The notes under the pieces are model-generated. The model had not been told where the DNA came from, searched no databases, and saw nothing but the letters and a program-made list of their open reading frames with translations. This document shows, in pieces, positions 41,325 to 49,818 of a DNA stretch of 64,000 nucleotides. Each line of letters opens with the position of its first letter. The stretch's first letter is position 1. The stretch covers positions 124,001-188,000 of the forward strand of contig NZ_QYCP01000096.1 in assembly GCF_025506275.1 (NCBI RefSeq), read 5' to 3'. Position numbers and translations under genes: made by a program. This stretch comes from Brevibacterium permense (GTDB lineage Bacteria > Actinomycetota > Actinomycetes > Actinomycetales > Brevibacteriaceae).

Positions 41325-41726
41325 ACGACCGTCGACCGCGTCCACGAAGACGCTGCCGGCCTGCCCCGCCGACTCGAGGGCACGGTCGGTCGCACCGCGG
41401 GCCAGAGCCTCCTCGGCGTCTGAGAGAGCAGAGGCGAGAGCCCAGGCATCGACGTCCTCGACCGGCAGATCGAGACGGTAACCGGTCTCAGTGCGGGCGA
41501 TCGCTGCAGACGTGGTGTGAACACGGGCGCGGAAGACGAGGACCTGCAGAGCCTTGGCTGGATGTGTCGGTGGTGAGTCCGGCCAGATCGCGGTGACCAG
41601 TCCTGACGCAGACAGGCCCCGGAATCCTGCATCAACGAGGCGGCGCAGCAGTGACCTGATGCGCTCGCAGGTGATCGGCGTGCCGTTCCAGGCGACGTTG
41701 TCGATGAGCCTGAGCCGGGGCTTCAC
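41325..41726 (-). pseudogene. SARP/AfsR-like regulator, 5' fragment
   Basis: From ATG 41726 the frame encodes a winged-helix (trans_reg_C) start: RLIDNVAWNGTPITCERIRS, GFRGLSASGLVTAIWPDSPP, HPAKALQVLVFRARVHTTSA and IARTETGYRLDLPVEDVDAW, then the beginning of a BTAD-like helical region. Family resemblance ends near 41325, where the frame becomes antisense of the ABC remnant. Full-length relatives have several hundred more residues. Such regulators commonly sit beside DrrA-type transporters, so both remnants probably came from one locus. Confidence 0.7.
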
Positions 41727-41849
41727 CCGACCAGCTTAAGACCGACGCAGGCCAGTCTGAGACGGACGAAGCCGTCACCTGCTGAGATCTGCGATTCCCC
41801 GGAGAAGAACACCGAAGGAAACGGCCGTCTGCATCGCAGCTCACGGTTC

Positions 41850-44150
41850 TCAGTCGACGAGGTTTTCAAGCGGTTTCGTCAGATCGGCGATGATGGTCGG
41901 GTCATGATGAGAACGTTTGCCGGGCACATAGGTCACCGAATCGAGAATGCCGCCTGTGAACCAGTTCGCACCATATTCCTCGAACAGGTCCCAATCCACC
42001 GGGGAACCATAGTCGTATCCGACGCTGATTCCTGTGAACGGAGCCATGCCGAACAGCATCGGCACGGCGTCGATGCGCGCGAGTTCAACTCCGTCCTCGG
42101 CGAGGGTGATCGTCCACTGCAGATCCTTCACCTCGGTGAAATTCAGACACAGCCGATGCGATCCGGTGGAGATCGCCGTTGCTTGAACGCGTGAGAGGTG
42201 ACCATAGGCGTTGTAGCTGATGAGCGGGCGGCCCGACTCGAAGCTGAGGAGATATCCTCCGCCTTGGTCCCCGTGGGCGACGACAGCTCCTTGGACATCG
42301 TCCGTTGTCTCCAGGGAGATGTCGATGTCGAAAGATCTCAGGACTGTCAGCTTCGATGACCGGAACCGTTCGAGAGCTGTGCCGAAGGGCCGGAGAGTCA
42401 GCGGGCGCGACAGTGAGTTCTCCGAACTCGGACGAGTCGACAGCAGCGAGCCGTTGTCGTCGAGGGGGAAGACTTTGTTCTCCCATGCCTCGGCACGCCA
42501 CTGCTCGGCCAAGCCTCTGACTTCGGATTCCCGCTCGTCGGCCAGGTCGTGCGTCTCCGTCGGGTCGCTGTCGAGATTGTAGAGCTCCCAGTCGCCTCCC
42601 GCAGCTCCTTGCCATTTGAACGGTGGTCGAGGGGAGACCAGTTTGAGGCTGTCGTGGATGAGACCTCGCCTGCCCATACACTCGAAATACTGAGTGTGCC
42701 GGCCGCTGTGCGGCCGGTTTCTCATCACATCAGTTCTGCTGCGCCCGTCCATCGCTTCGGCCGTCTTGCCCTGCCGCTGGGCCAGCGGCTCGACACCAGT
42801 GAGTTCGAGGAGCGTCGGAGCCAGGTCGGAGACGAAGACGAAATCGTGGCGCAGACCCGGCTGCAGGTCCTCCGGCGCTTTCGGCCAGGAGACGATGAGC
42901 GGAGAGTGGACACCGCCCTCATACGTACTCGATTTGAAGGAACGATAGGGAGTGTTCGACACACGTGCCCACCCTGTCGGATACTGGCTGAAGACCCGAG
43001 CTGAGCCGATGAGGTCGGGATCGCGGGGAACATCGGTGATCCAGTCCTCGGGGAGAGTGCCCAGGGAACCGAACTGGGAGAAGTAGCTTCGGGTTCCCTG
43101 TGGGCCGGCTTCGGCGCTCCCGCCGTTGTCGCTGGCGAGGACGATGATGGTGTTCTCGGCCTCTCCGAGCTCCTCCAGATGGTTGAGGAGCCGTCCGACC
43201 GATTGATCAACTTCGTTCACCGAGGCGGCGTACACCTCCATGTGTTTGGCGAACAGTGCTCGGTCTTCGTCGCTGAGGGAATCCCAGGAAGGGATCTGAT
43301 TCGAGTCATCCAGTGCCTTGCCGGGAAGCCTGGCATGGTCAGGGATGATCCCGAGTTCCTTCTGCCGGTCGAATCGCTTCTGCCGCAGCACGTTCCACCC
43401 TGCCGCGTATCTGCCTTCGAACTTCGCAATGTCGTCGGCCTTGGCCTGGATGGGACCGTGGACGGCGGTGTGAGCGTAGTAGAGGAAGAATGGTTTGTCC
43501 GAATCGTTCGCACGCAGACGGTCGATCATCGCCACGGCCTCATCGGTGAGTTCATCGGTGAGGAAGTACCCGGCCGGGAACTCTCGCCGATCCATGACCG
43601 AATTGTCTCGGACGAGTCGGTGCGGGTGATGGACGGATGTGAATCCGTCCATCGAACCGAAATAGCTCTCGAAGCCGCGCTGCAGCGGCCAGGACGACTT
43701 CTCGGCCGCATCATGGAGACGCGATTCGAGAGTGAGGTGCCATTTGCCGACCATGAATGTGGCGTACCCACCGGCCCGCAGAGATTCCGCGAGTGTCGGC
43801 GCGTTGTCCGGGATCTCGCATGTGAAGCCGGGGTAGCCGGGGTCGGCATGAGCGACGAAGCCGAACCCTGCACGGTGAGGGTTGAGTCCGGTCATCAGCG
43901 ACGCTCGTGCCGGAGAGCACATCGGTGCAGTCCGATAGTTCGTGAATGTCCACCCGGAGTGGGCCAATCGGTCGATGTTCGGAGTGTCGATCTCGCTACC
44001 GTAGGGGCCGAGGTCGCTGAATCCGAGATCGTCGACGAGCATGACGATGACATTCGGCGCATCTGGGTCGGCCTGAGGCTTTTCGGGCCAGGAGGGGGTC
44101 GAGTCTGAAGCGAACTCGCTGATATGGCCGTGGAAGTCAGTGGTGCTCAT
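41850..44150 (-). CDS. Type I (formylglycine) arylsulfatase
   Basis: A 766-residue sulfatase hydrolysing sulfate esters. The activation motif is MCSPARASLMTG (Cys78 to formylglycine, CxPxR). Metal aspartates Asp40-Asp41 are in MLVDDLGFSDLG and ASDNGG, with MVGKWHL (Lys, His) and THPVHHPHRL-type histidines further on. No signal peptide is visible, so it is probably cytoplasmic. Its ATG (44150) shares a base with the stop of the ABC ATPase gene. Length and the C-terminal beta domain fit the AtsA group, which handles alkyl or aryl sulfates. An activating enzyme is not in the window. Confidence 0.93.
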   Translation of the reverse strand: MSTTDFHGHISEFASDSTPSWPEKPQADPDAPNVIVMLVDDLGFSDLGPYGSEIDTPNIDRLAHSGWTFTNYRTAPMCSPARASLMTGLNPHRAGFGFVAHADPGYPGFTCEIPDNAPTLAESLRAGGYATFMVGKWHLTLESRLHDAAEKSSWPLQRGFESYFGSMDGFTSVHHPHRLVRDNSVMDRREFPAGYFLTDELTDEAVAMIDRLRANDSDKPFFLYYAHTAVHGPIQAKADDIAKFEGRYAAGWNVLRQKRFDRQKELGIIPDHARLPGKALDDSNQIPSWDSLSDEDRALFAKHMEVYAASVNEVDQSVGRLLNHLEELGEAENTIIVLASDNGGSAEAGPQGTRSYFSQFGSLGTLPEDWITDVPRDPDLIGSARVFSQYPTGWARVSNTPYRSFKSSTYEGGVHSPLIVSWPKAPEDLQPGLRHDFVFVSDLAPTLLELTGVEPLAQRQGKTAEAMDGRSRTDVMRNRPHSGRHTQYFECMGRRGLIHDSLKLVSPRPPFKWQGAAGGDWELYNLDSDPTETHDLADERESEVRGLAEQWRAEAWENKVFPLDDNGSLLSTRPSSENSLSRPLTLRPFGTALERFRSSKLTVLRSFDIDISLETTDDVQGAVVAHGDQGGGYLLSFESGRPLISYNAYGHLSRVQATAISTGSHRLCLNFTEVKDLQWTITLAEDGVELARIDAVPMLFGMAPFTGISVGYDYGSPVDWDLFEEYGANWFTGGILDSVTYVPGKRSHHDPTIIADLTKPLENLVD

Positions 44151-44959
44151 CAACCCGCCTTCCGAATGAGTTCGAAGATCTCGCTTCTCAGCTGAGCGAA
44201 CCTCGGCAGAGCGCGGGTGGTGAGCTGATCCCGTGGCCCGTCGAAGTCGATGGGGATGACGTCTGTCACCTTTGCCGGACGCTGGCCGAGGACGATGACA
44301 CGATTGGACAGATAGACGGATTCGTCGATGTCGTGGGTGACGACGAGGATCGTCATATCGAACTGTTCGCGGATGCGCAGGCACAGGTCCTCGAGCTCGA
44401 AACGGGTCTGTGCGTCAACGGAGGCGAAGGGTTCGTCCATTATGAGCACGCCCGGGCGGTAAGCGACTGCCCGGGCGATGGCGACCCGCTGCTGCATCCC
44501 ACCTGACAGCTGCCACGGATATTTCGAGGCGGCCTCCGCCATGCCGACGGCCTCGAGCGATGATGCTGCGCGCTGGCGTCGCTCCTCCGCCGAAAGACTC
44601 AGATGTCTGAGAGGCAGCTCGACATTCCGCTCGACCGAAAGCCACGGCATGAGTGAGCGTGTGTACTCCTGGAAGACGAGAGCGAGCTCCTCCGGCGGAC
44701 CGTCGATGACATGCCCATCGATGGTCGCCTGTCCTGACGTGATCGGCTGCAGCCCGGCGAGGCATTTGAGCAGGGTCGTCTTTCCGGTGCCGGAAGGGCC
44801 GACGATGCAGGCGATCTCTCCTTGGCGCAGGTCGAAGGTGAGGTCGTCGATGACGGGCACGTCCCCCTTCTTCGTGGTGTACGTCTTCTTCAGCCCCGAG
44901 ACGTCGAGGCGGACCGGACGCTCGTCGCTGTGGCCGGCAGTGGATGGGGTTGATGTCAT
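44150..44959 (-). CDS. ABC transporter ATPase (SsuB/TauB/NrtD type)
   Basis: A 269-residue ATPase of the nitrate/sulfonate/taurine family. Walker A GPSGTGKTT, the Q-loop VFQEYTRSLMPW, signature LSGGMQQRVAIARA, Walker B VLIMDEPFASVD and the switch THDIDESVYLSNRV are all intact. It overlaps the upstream permease by 4 bp (44956-44959) and the sulfatase by one base. In this operon it would energise import of sulfonates or sulfate esters that the sulfatase then cleaves. Confidence 0.93.
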   Translation of the reverse strand: MTSTPSTAGHSDERPVRLDVSGLKKTYTTKKGDVPVIDDLTFDLRQGEIACIVGPSGTGKTTLLKCLAGLQPITSGQATIDGHVIDGPPEELALVFQEYTRSLMPWLSVERNVELPLRHLSLSAEERRQRAASSLEAVGMAEAASKYPWQLSGGMQQRVAIARAVAYRPGVLIMDEPFASVDAQTRFELEDLCLRIREQFDMTILVVTHDIDESVYLSNRVIVLGQRPAKVTDVIPIDFDGPRDQLTTRALPRFAQLRSEIFELIRKAG

Positions 44960-45795
44960 AGCTGTCGCTCCTGTTGCTGGGCGGCGATGTACCAACGCAG
45001 GACACGTCGCCGGAAGAGTTCGAAGAGAAAGGTTGCGAGGTAGCCGAAGATGCCGAGCAGGAGGATCCCCGCCCACATATCGGCGATGGTGAAGGTCTGC
45101 TGCGCCAAAAGGGTTTTGGCTCCCAAGCCGGTCGACGAACCCAGCATCTCGCTGGCGATCATGACGACGAAGGCGGCGATGAGGCCCACCTGCATCCCGG
45201 AGAGGATGCGTGGTGCCGCGGCGGGCAGCACGACCTCGAAGAGGCGTTCGGACCACGTCAGTCGGTAGACTCTGCTGACCATGTCGAGGGTTTCATCATT
45301 GGCGCGGACCCCGTCGATGGTCGAGATGAGAACCGGAAAGAGCGCCGCGACTGTGATCGACAGGATCCGGGTCTCATTCTCGAACCCCAGCAGAGAGACG
45401 AAGATCGGCACGAGCGCCACGGGTGGGATGGCGCGGAAGAAGTGGATCACTGGCTCGAGCAGCCACGACAGGAACCTCGACGTGCCCAATGCCAGACCGA
45501 GCAGGACTCCGAGGAGGCACGCGATGACGAATGACGCAACGAGGTTGCCCAGCGAGCTGCCGATGTCGATGAGGAATTCGGACGTCTGAGTCAGCTGCCA
45601 CAGGCGGGCGAGGATTGTCTGCAGCGGTGGGAAGAAGATGTTCGTCGACCCCGCCGAGGCGAACCACCAGGCGGCGATGAGGATGACGGGCAGACCCACC
45701 TCGGCGCCGATGAGCAGCCAACGGGGGCTGCGGGCGGCCCTTTGGCGGCGGGCCTGCCGAGTCCGCGATCGAAGCGGTTTCTGGATGGTGGTCAT
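44956..45795 (-). CDS. ABC transporter permease (SsuC-like), second
   Basis: A 279-residue BPD_transp_1 permease with six helices and the EAA loop region (VSRVYRLTWSERLFEVVLPAAAPRILSG). The N-terminus is basic (SRTRQARRQRAARS). Its ATG is at 45795, where it touches the stop of the other permease gene, and its stop overlaps the ATPase start. Two different permease genes in one operon imply a heterodimeric channel, unlike the homodimer of E. coli SsuC. Confidence 0.92.
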   Translation of the reverse strand: MTTIQKPLRSRTRQARRQRAARSPRWLLIGAEVGLPVILIAAWWFASAGSTNIFFPPLQTILARLWQLTQTSEFLIDIGSSLGNLVASFVIACLLGVLLGLALGTSRFLSWLLEPVIHFFRAIPPVALVPIFVSLLGFENETRILSITVAALFPVLISTIDGVRANDETLDMVSRVYRLTWSERLFEVVLPAAAPRILSGMQVGLIAAFVVMIASEMLGSSTGLGAKTLLAQQTFTIADMWAGILLLGIFGYLATFLFELFRRRVLRWYIAAQQQERQL

Positions 45796-46571
45796 CAGGG
45801 GTTCTCCTTCCGGAACTGCGGGTGCCAATGGAGGACCCGACGCTCGACGAGTGAGCTCACACCCTGGAACACCAGTCCCAGCAGCCCGAGGATGAGGACG
45901 TACGCGAAGAGTTCGGGCTGATTGCCGGCCAGCTGTGCCTGTAGCAGGCTCTGTCCCAGGCCCGGACCGCCGCCGAGCAACCCGGCCACGACGGCGACGA
46001 TGAGCGACGTCGGTGCGGCCACTCGCACAGCGGTGCCGATATAGGGAAGTGCGCTGGGGAGCACGATCCGCCGGAGCACCTCCGCGCGGGAGAGACCGAA
46101 AGTCTCACCGGTCGCCTTGCGCACCGGATCGGTGTCGAAGACCCCGGCAGAGGTCTGGATCGCTATGGCGATCGTGCAGCCGATGATGACGAGGAAGATG
46201 CCCATGAACGGAGTGGGCCCCAGGACGAGGACGACGATGGGCAGAACGACAATGGGCGGAATCGGTTTGAAGAATTCGACGATCACTCGCGTGGCATGCA
46301 TGACCAGCGGCGACGAACCGATGGCGATGCCCAGAGCCACGCCGACGACGATGGCCGCGAGCAGCCCGACGACGGCGATGACGAGCGTGTCGAGAGTCGA
46401 CAGCCACAGGTCGACGGTGGTGAGCAGCTGAAGCATTGTGGTGATGGCCTCTCCCGCCGAGGGCATCGGCGATTCGGCCAGCGGGCCGATCATCGAGGCC
46501 AGCTGCCAGACGGCGATAGCCAGCAGTACGCCGAAGCAGCCGACGAGAAAGCGTCGAACGGTTGTGCTCAT
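45795..46571 (-). CDS. ABC transporter permease (SsuC-like), first
   Basis: A 258-residue BPD_transp_1 permease. The EAA loop is GETFGLSRAEVLRRIVLPSALPYIGTAV. Helices include VGCFGVLLAIAVWQLASM and TLVIAVVGLLAAIVVGVALGIAIG. It overlaps the solute-binding protein gene by 4 bp (46568-46571) and is followed immediately by the second permease. All genes from 47572 down to 41850 are therefore one translationally coupled unit. Confidence 0.92.
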   Translation of the reverse strand: MSTTVRRFLVGCFGVLLAIAVWQLASMIGPLAESPMPSAGEAITTMLQLLTTVDLWLSTLDTLVIAVVGLLAAIVVGVALGIAIGSSPLVMHATRVIVEFFKPIPPIVVLPIVVLVLGPTPFMGIFLVIIGCTIAIAIQTSAGVFDTDPVRKATGETFGLSRAEVLRRIVLPSALPYIGTAVRVAAPTSLIVAVVAGLLGGGPGLGQSLLQAQLAGNQPELFAYVLILGLLGLVFQGVSSLVERRVLHWHPQFRKENP

Positions 46572-47572
46572 TGTTCCTCTCCTCCCTTGATCACCGAAGT
46601 CAGATCCACTGGCTCCGAGAGGAGATTCAGGCCGACGAGCTTCTCATTGACCGATGACAGATCCCGCTTGCCGATGGTCTCCGGCCAATACGGAATCGTG
46701 ACCTCGTCGAGCGACAGGCCCGATTTCGTGTAGTCGATTCCTGCCTGAGTGGCCTCTTCGGGATGGTCATTGGCATAGGCGTTGGAGCGTTCGATGGCGC
46801 GTTTGAAACCCCGGATGAGTTCGGGCTTCTCGTCGAAAGTCGAGGTCCCGACCGTCCACATGCCGACCGCTGCTGCGCCGAAGAAGTTGTACGAGGGTGC
46901 GAGGAGGAAGTGTGCCCCGGCTGATTTCGCCTTCGACGTGAAGGGATTGACGAGGGCGGCGGCATCGACTTGGCCCTGACTGAGAGCGGCCGTCGCCGAG
47001 GTGAAGTCGAGAACGACCCAGTTGATGCTCTCAGGGTCGACGCCGGCCTGTCGCAGCGCCTCGACGATGGTGACTTCGAGCTGAGCTTTGCGGGCGGGAA
47101 CGGAGATCGTTCTGCCCGCGAGGTCCTTCAGGGAATCGATTCCGCTGTCGGCGGCCGAGAACAGGGCTGTGTCGTCGAACTCCTCGGGATCCTCAGACTC
47201 CGCCTGCTTCTTGCTGAAGCCGTCGGCGCCGGCCACGACGCCGATGGGCATGTGACGGCTGAGAGCCGTGAGGATGGACACGCTGGGCGAATAGGCGATG
47301 TCGACCTGACCGCTCTGCGCGGCCGCGAGTCCGGCCGGGGGATCTTTGACCAGTGAGGTGCGGACTTCGATTCCTTCATCGGCGAAGAAGCCCTTCTTCA
47401 TTCCGGTGATGAGCGAACCGTCGCTGGTCAGGCCGATGGTCGAGACCTTGAGGACGTCGAGGCCGGCAGCAGAACCTCTCGCGTCTTCGAAGGAGCAGGC
47501 GCTCGTCGTCGCCACAGCGGCTGCTGCAGCGAGTGCGGTGAGCGCCCGCCGTCGGGATATGGGTTCAGGCAT
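46568..47572 (-). CDS. ABC transporter substrate-binding lipoprotein (NMT1/SsuA-like)
   Basis: A 334-residue binding protein. The N-terminus has twin arginines (ISRRRALTALAAAAAVATTS) and a lipobox ending at Cys26, so it is a Tat-type or Sec lipoprotein. The NMT1/THI5-like periplasmic fold follows: ITGMKKGFFADEGIEVRTSL, AAAQSGQVDIAYSPSV and VLDFTSATAALSQGQVDAAALVNPFTSKA. First gene of the transporter-sulfatase operon. The ATG has AAGGAGTCGTAC. Ligand unknown; a sulfonate or sulfate ester is inferred from the sulfatase. Confidence 0.92.
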   Translation of the reverse strand: MPEPISRRRALTALAAAAAVATTSACSFEDARGSAAGLDVLKVSTIGLTSDGSLITGMKKGFFADEGIEVRTSLVKDPPAGLAAAQSGQVDIAYSPSVSILTALSRHMPIGVVAGADGFSKKQAESEDPEEFDDTALFSAADSGIDSLKDLAGRTISVPARKAQLEVTIVEALRQAGVDPESINWVVLDFTSATAALSQGQVDAAALVNPFTSKAKSAGAHFLLAPSYNFFGAAAVGMWTVGTSTFDEKPELIRGFKRAIERSNAYANDHPEEATQAGIDYTKSGLSLDEVTIPYWPETIGKRDLSSVNEKLVGLNLLSEPVDLTSVIKGGEEQ

Positions 47573-47652
47573 GTACGACTCCTTCGTCGACTAGGGTCTG
47601 TATCGAGAACAGGAGTTTAAATCTCCACCTGGTGATTAAAACATATATGATT

Positions 47653-47674
47653 ATTGTCGGACGCCGCCGACAAT
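47653..47674. promoter_or_regulatory. TetR operator candidate between the sulfatase operon and tetR
   Basis: ATTGTCGG (47653-47660) and CCGACAAT (47667-47674) are perfect inverted arms with a 6-bp spacer, in the divergent region. A second, imperfect AT-rich pair (GTTTAAATC and GATTAAAAC, about 47614-47641) lies nearer the transporter operon. Confidence 0.6.
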
Positions 47675-47704
47675 TCAAGGCTTCTGCGCAGAAAGGTTCA
47701 GCTA

Positions 47705-48298
47705 TTGCCGAAGATCGTCGATCATGAGAAGCGAAAGGAGCTGATCGCGGACGCGGTGGTCAAGGTCATCGCCCGCGTGGGCTTCGAGCGGCTGACGATG
47801 CGTGAGCTCGCGGCCGAATTGGGGTACGCCCACGGCACGGTCGTGCGCTACTTCCCGAGCAAACGGGCGCTGCTGACGGCGTCGTTCCTCAACCTCTACA
47901 ACCAGGCCGATGCCAGGATCGGCCGTGTTGTCGAGGGCAAGCGCGGATTCGATGCGCTCGATGCGATGTGCCGGGAAATCCTCCCGCTGGGTGAGAGCGG
48001 TCGCAAGGCCGCACGGGTCGTGCTCGCGTTCTGGGCCCGGGCCTCGCAGGATGATGAGATCATGGCCATTCACGACGAGAACAACAGTCGGTGGCGGCAG
48101 CAGATGCGCTCGTTCCTCGTGCAGGCCCGGGAGGACGGCGCTATGTGTCCGGACGTCGATATCGATATCGCGGCCTCGGAGCTGGCCGCCCGGAATGCGG
48201 GCTGGCAGATGCAGGCCTGCCTCATGGCCGAGGTCACGCCGGATGAAGTTATCGAGGAGTCGCTCAGGCGCCACATCGACTCTCTTCGCCGACGCTGA
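47705..48298 (+). CDS. TetR-family regulator (BetI-like)
   Basis: A 197-residue TetR protein starting at TTG 47705 (PKIVDHEKRKELIADAVVKV), with GAAAGG eight bases upstream. The helix-turn-helix is MRELAAELGYAHGTVVRYFPSKRALL. The C-terminal domain, with VLAFWARASQDDEIMAIHDE and ASELAARNAGWQMQACLMAE, fits the BetI-type ligand domain. It is divergent from the transporter-sulfatase operon, and also upstream of the amine oxidase gene, so it could control either or both. Confidence 0.87.
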   Translation: MPKIVDHEKRKELIADAVVKVIARVGFERLTMRELAAELGYAHGTVVRYFPSKRALLTASFLNLYNQADARIGRVVEGKRGFDALDAMCREILPLGESGRKAARVVLAFWARASQDDEIMAIHDENNSRWRQQMRSFLVQAREDGAMCPDVDIDIAASELAARNAGWQMQACLMAEVTPDEVIEESLRRHIDSLRRR

Positions 48299-48408
48299 CC
48301 TTCTCGCGTTGTTCGCCAATAGGCCTGCGCTGTTGTGCAAGCTCTGCGGCCGCGGAATGGTGGACAATGAGGATCGAATCACCGCCCGCCACAAGGAGTG
48401 CATCGAGC

Positions 48409-49731
48409 ATGTCGAAGAAGATACTCATCATCGGAGCCGGATTCTCCGGACTCGTCGCGGCCCGCGAACTGCAGGCAGCAGGCGCGGAGGTCGAGGTGTT
48501 CGAGGCACGTGACCGAATCGGGGGCAGAGCCTGGACAGAGGAGCGGATGGGCTATCCGCTCGAACTCGGGGCCACCTGGGTGCACTGGATGCAGCCCTTC
48601 GTCTGGTCGGAGATCGCTCGCTACGGGCAGGAGATCTACCCCAGCCCGGATTACGACGGCGCCTATTGGATCACCGAGGGTCGCTGCGTCGCCGATGCGA
48701 AGGACCGGATGAATGAGCTGCTCGAACGCCCGCAGGCGAAGATCTTCGAGGGCTCGGAGGAGTTCTTCCCGTATCCGCATGATCCGCTCTATGTGCTCGG
48801 CGACCGGTACGACGGTCCTGAAGACGTGGTCGAACGGTTCAAGGCGGCTGATTCCGGAGGGGTCCTTGACGCGCTGCAGAACGGGGAGTTCTCCCAGGAG
48901 GAGATCGACCTCTGCGATGCCTATTGGTCGGCGGCCTATCAGGGTGATCTGGAGACGGCCTCGCCGCTTATGGCCAAGCATTGGGCGGCGCTGTCCGACC
49001 ATCGGCTGTCGCTGCTCGACGAGCAGACCCTCGAATACAAGCTCACTCGGGGAATGCGCGGCCTCTACGAATCGATCGCTGCCGACCTCAGGTGTCCCAT
49101 CCACCTCTCCACTCCGGTAGAGAGGATCGAACACGAAGGCGGCGCGCGGATCACGCTCGCCGACGGGGCGACCGTGGACGGGGACGCCGTCATCGTCACC
49201 GCCCCGGTGGGCGCGGTCAATACGATCGACTTTCAGCCGGCTCTGCCTGACTCGATCCAGCGTGTTGCCGCGGAGAAGACGAACAGCAAGGGCTGCAAGA
49301 TCTGGATCAAGATCGACGGTCATCACTCGTTCCTCGCCTCGGCCCCCACGGGAAGCCCGCTGTCGATGATCAAGAGCGAATACTTCCTCGATGACGGCAC
49401 CACCATCATGGTCGGCTTCGGGACGGATGCGACCGAGATCGATCTGCACGACAGGGAGCAGGTGCAGACGATCATGGATCAGTGGCGTGACGACATCACC
49501 GTCCTCGACTGTGATGGGCACGATTGGACGAACGACAGATGGAGTGGCCAGACCTGGGCGACCGTGAAGTCGGGACAGTTCATCGACGGTTGGTCGAACT
49601 TCCACAGCACTGACACCCGCATGTATTTCGCTGGTGCCGACTATGCCAAGGGTTGGAACGGAGTCTGCGTCGACGGCGCCATCGAAACCGGAATCACCAC
49701 GGCGCGAAGAGTGCTGCGCGAACTCGCCTGA
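48409..49731 (+). CDS. Flavin monoamine oxidase
   Basis: A 440-residue FAD-dependent amine oxidase that would oxidise a primary or secondary amine to an aldehyde and ammonia. The dinucleotide site is ILIIGAGFSGLVAARELQAAG, followed by FEARDRIGGRAWT, GATWVHWMQPFVWSEIARYG and the C-terminal FAGADYAKGWNGVCVDGAIETG FAD contact. The ATG at 48409 has AAGGAG upstream. Substrate unknown; the surrounding permeases suggest a biogenic amine or amino alcohol. Confidence 0.92.
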   Translation: MSKKILIIGAGFSGLVAARELQAAGAEVEVFEARDRIGGRAWTEERMGYPLELGATWVHWMQPFVWSEIARYGQEIYPSPDYDGAYWITEGRCVADAKDRMNELLERPQAKIFEGSEEFFPYPHDPLYVLGDRYDGPEDVVERFKAADSGGVLDALQNGEFSQEEIDLCDAYWSAAYQGDLETASPLMAKHWAALSDHRLSLLDEQTLEYKLTRGMRGLYESIAADLRCPIHLSTPVERIEHEGGARITLADGATVDGDAVIVTAPVGAVNTIDFQPALPDSIQRVAAEKTNSKGCKIWIKIDGHHSFLASAPTGSPLSMIKSEYFLDDGTTIMVGFGTDATEIDLHDREQVQTIMDQWRDDITVLDCDGHDWTNDRWSGQTWATVKSGQFIDGWSNFHSTDTRMYFAGADYAKGWNGVCVDGAIETGITTARRVLRELA

Positions 49732-49818
49732 CATGAGGTGAGTCGCAGGGGCCTCGGACCGACAAGGCGGTCAAAGGCCCACTTTCATCGACTGGGAGGC
49801 AGATGTCGAGCCGATGCT

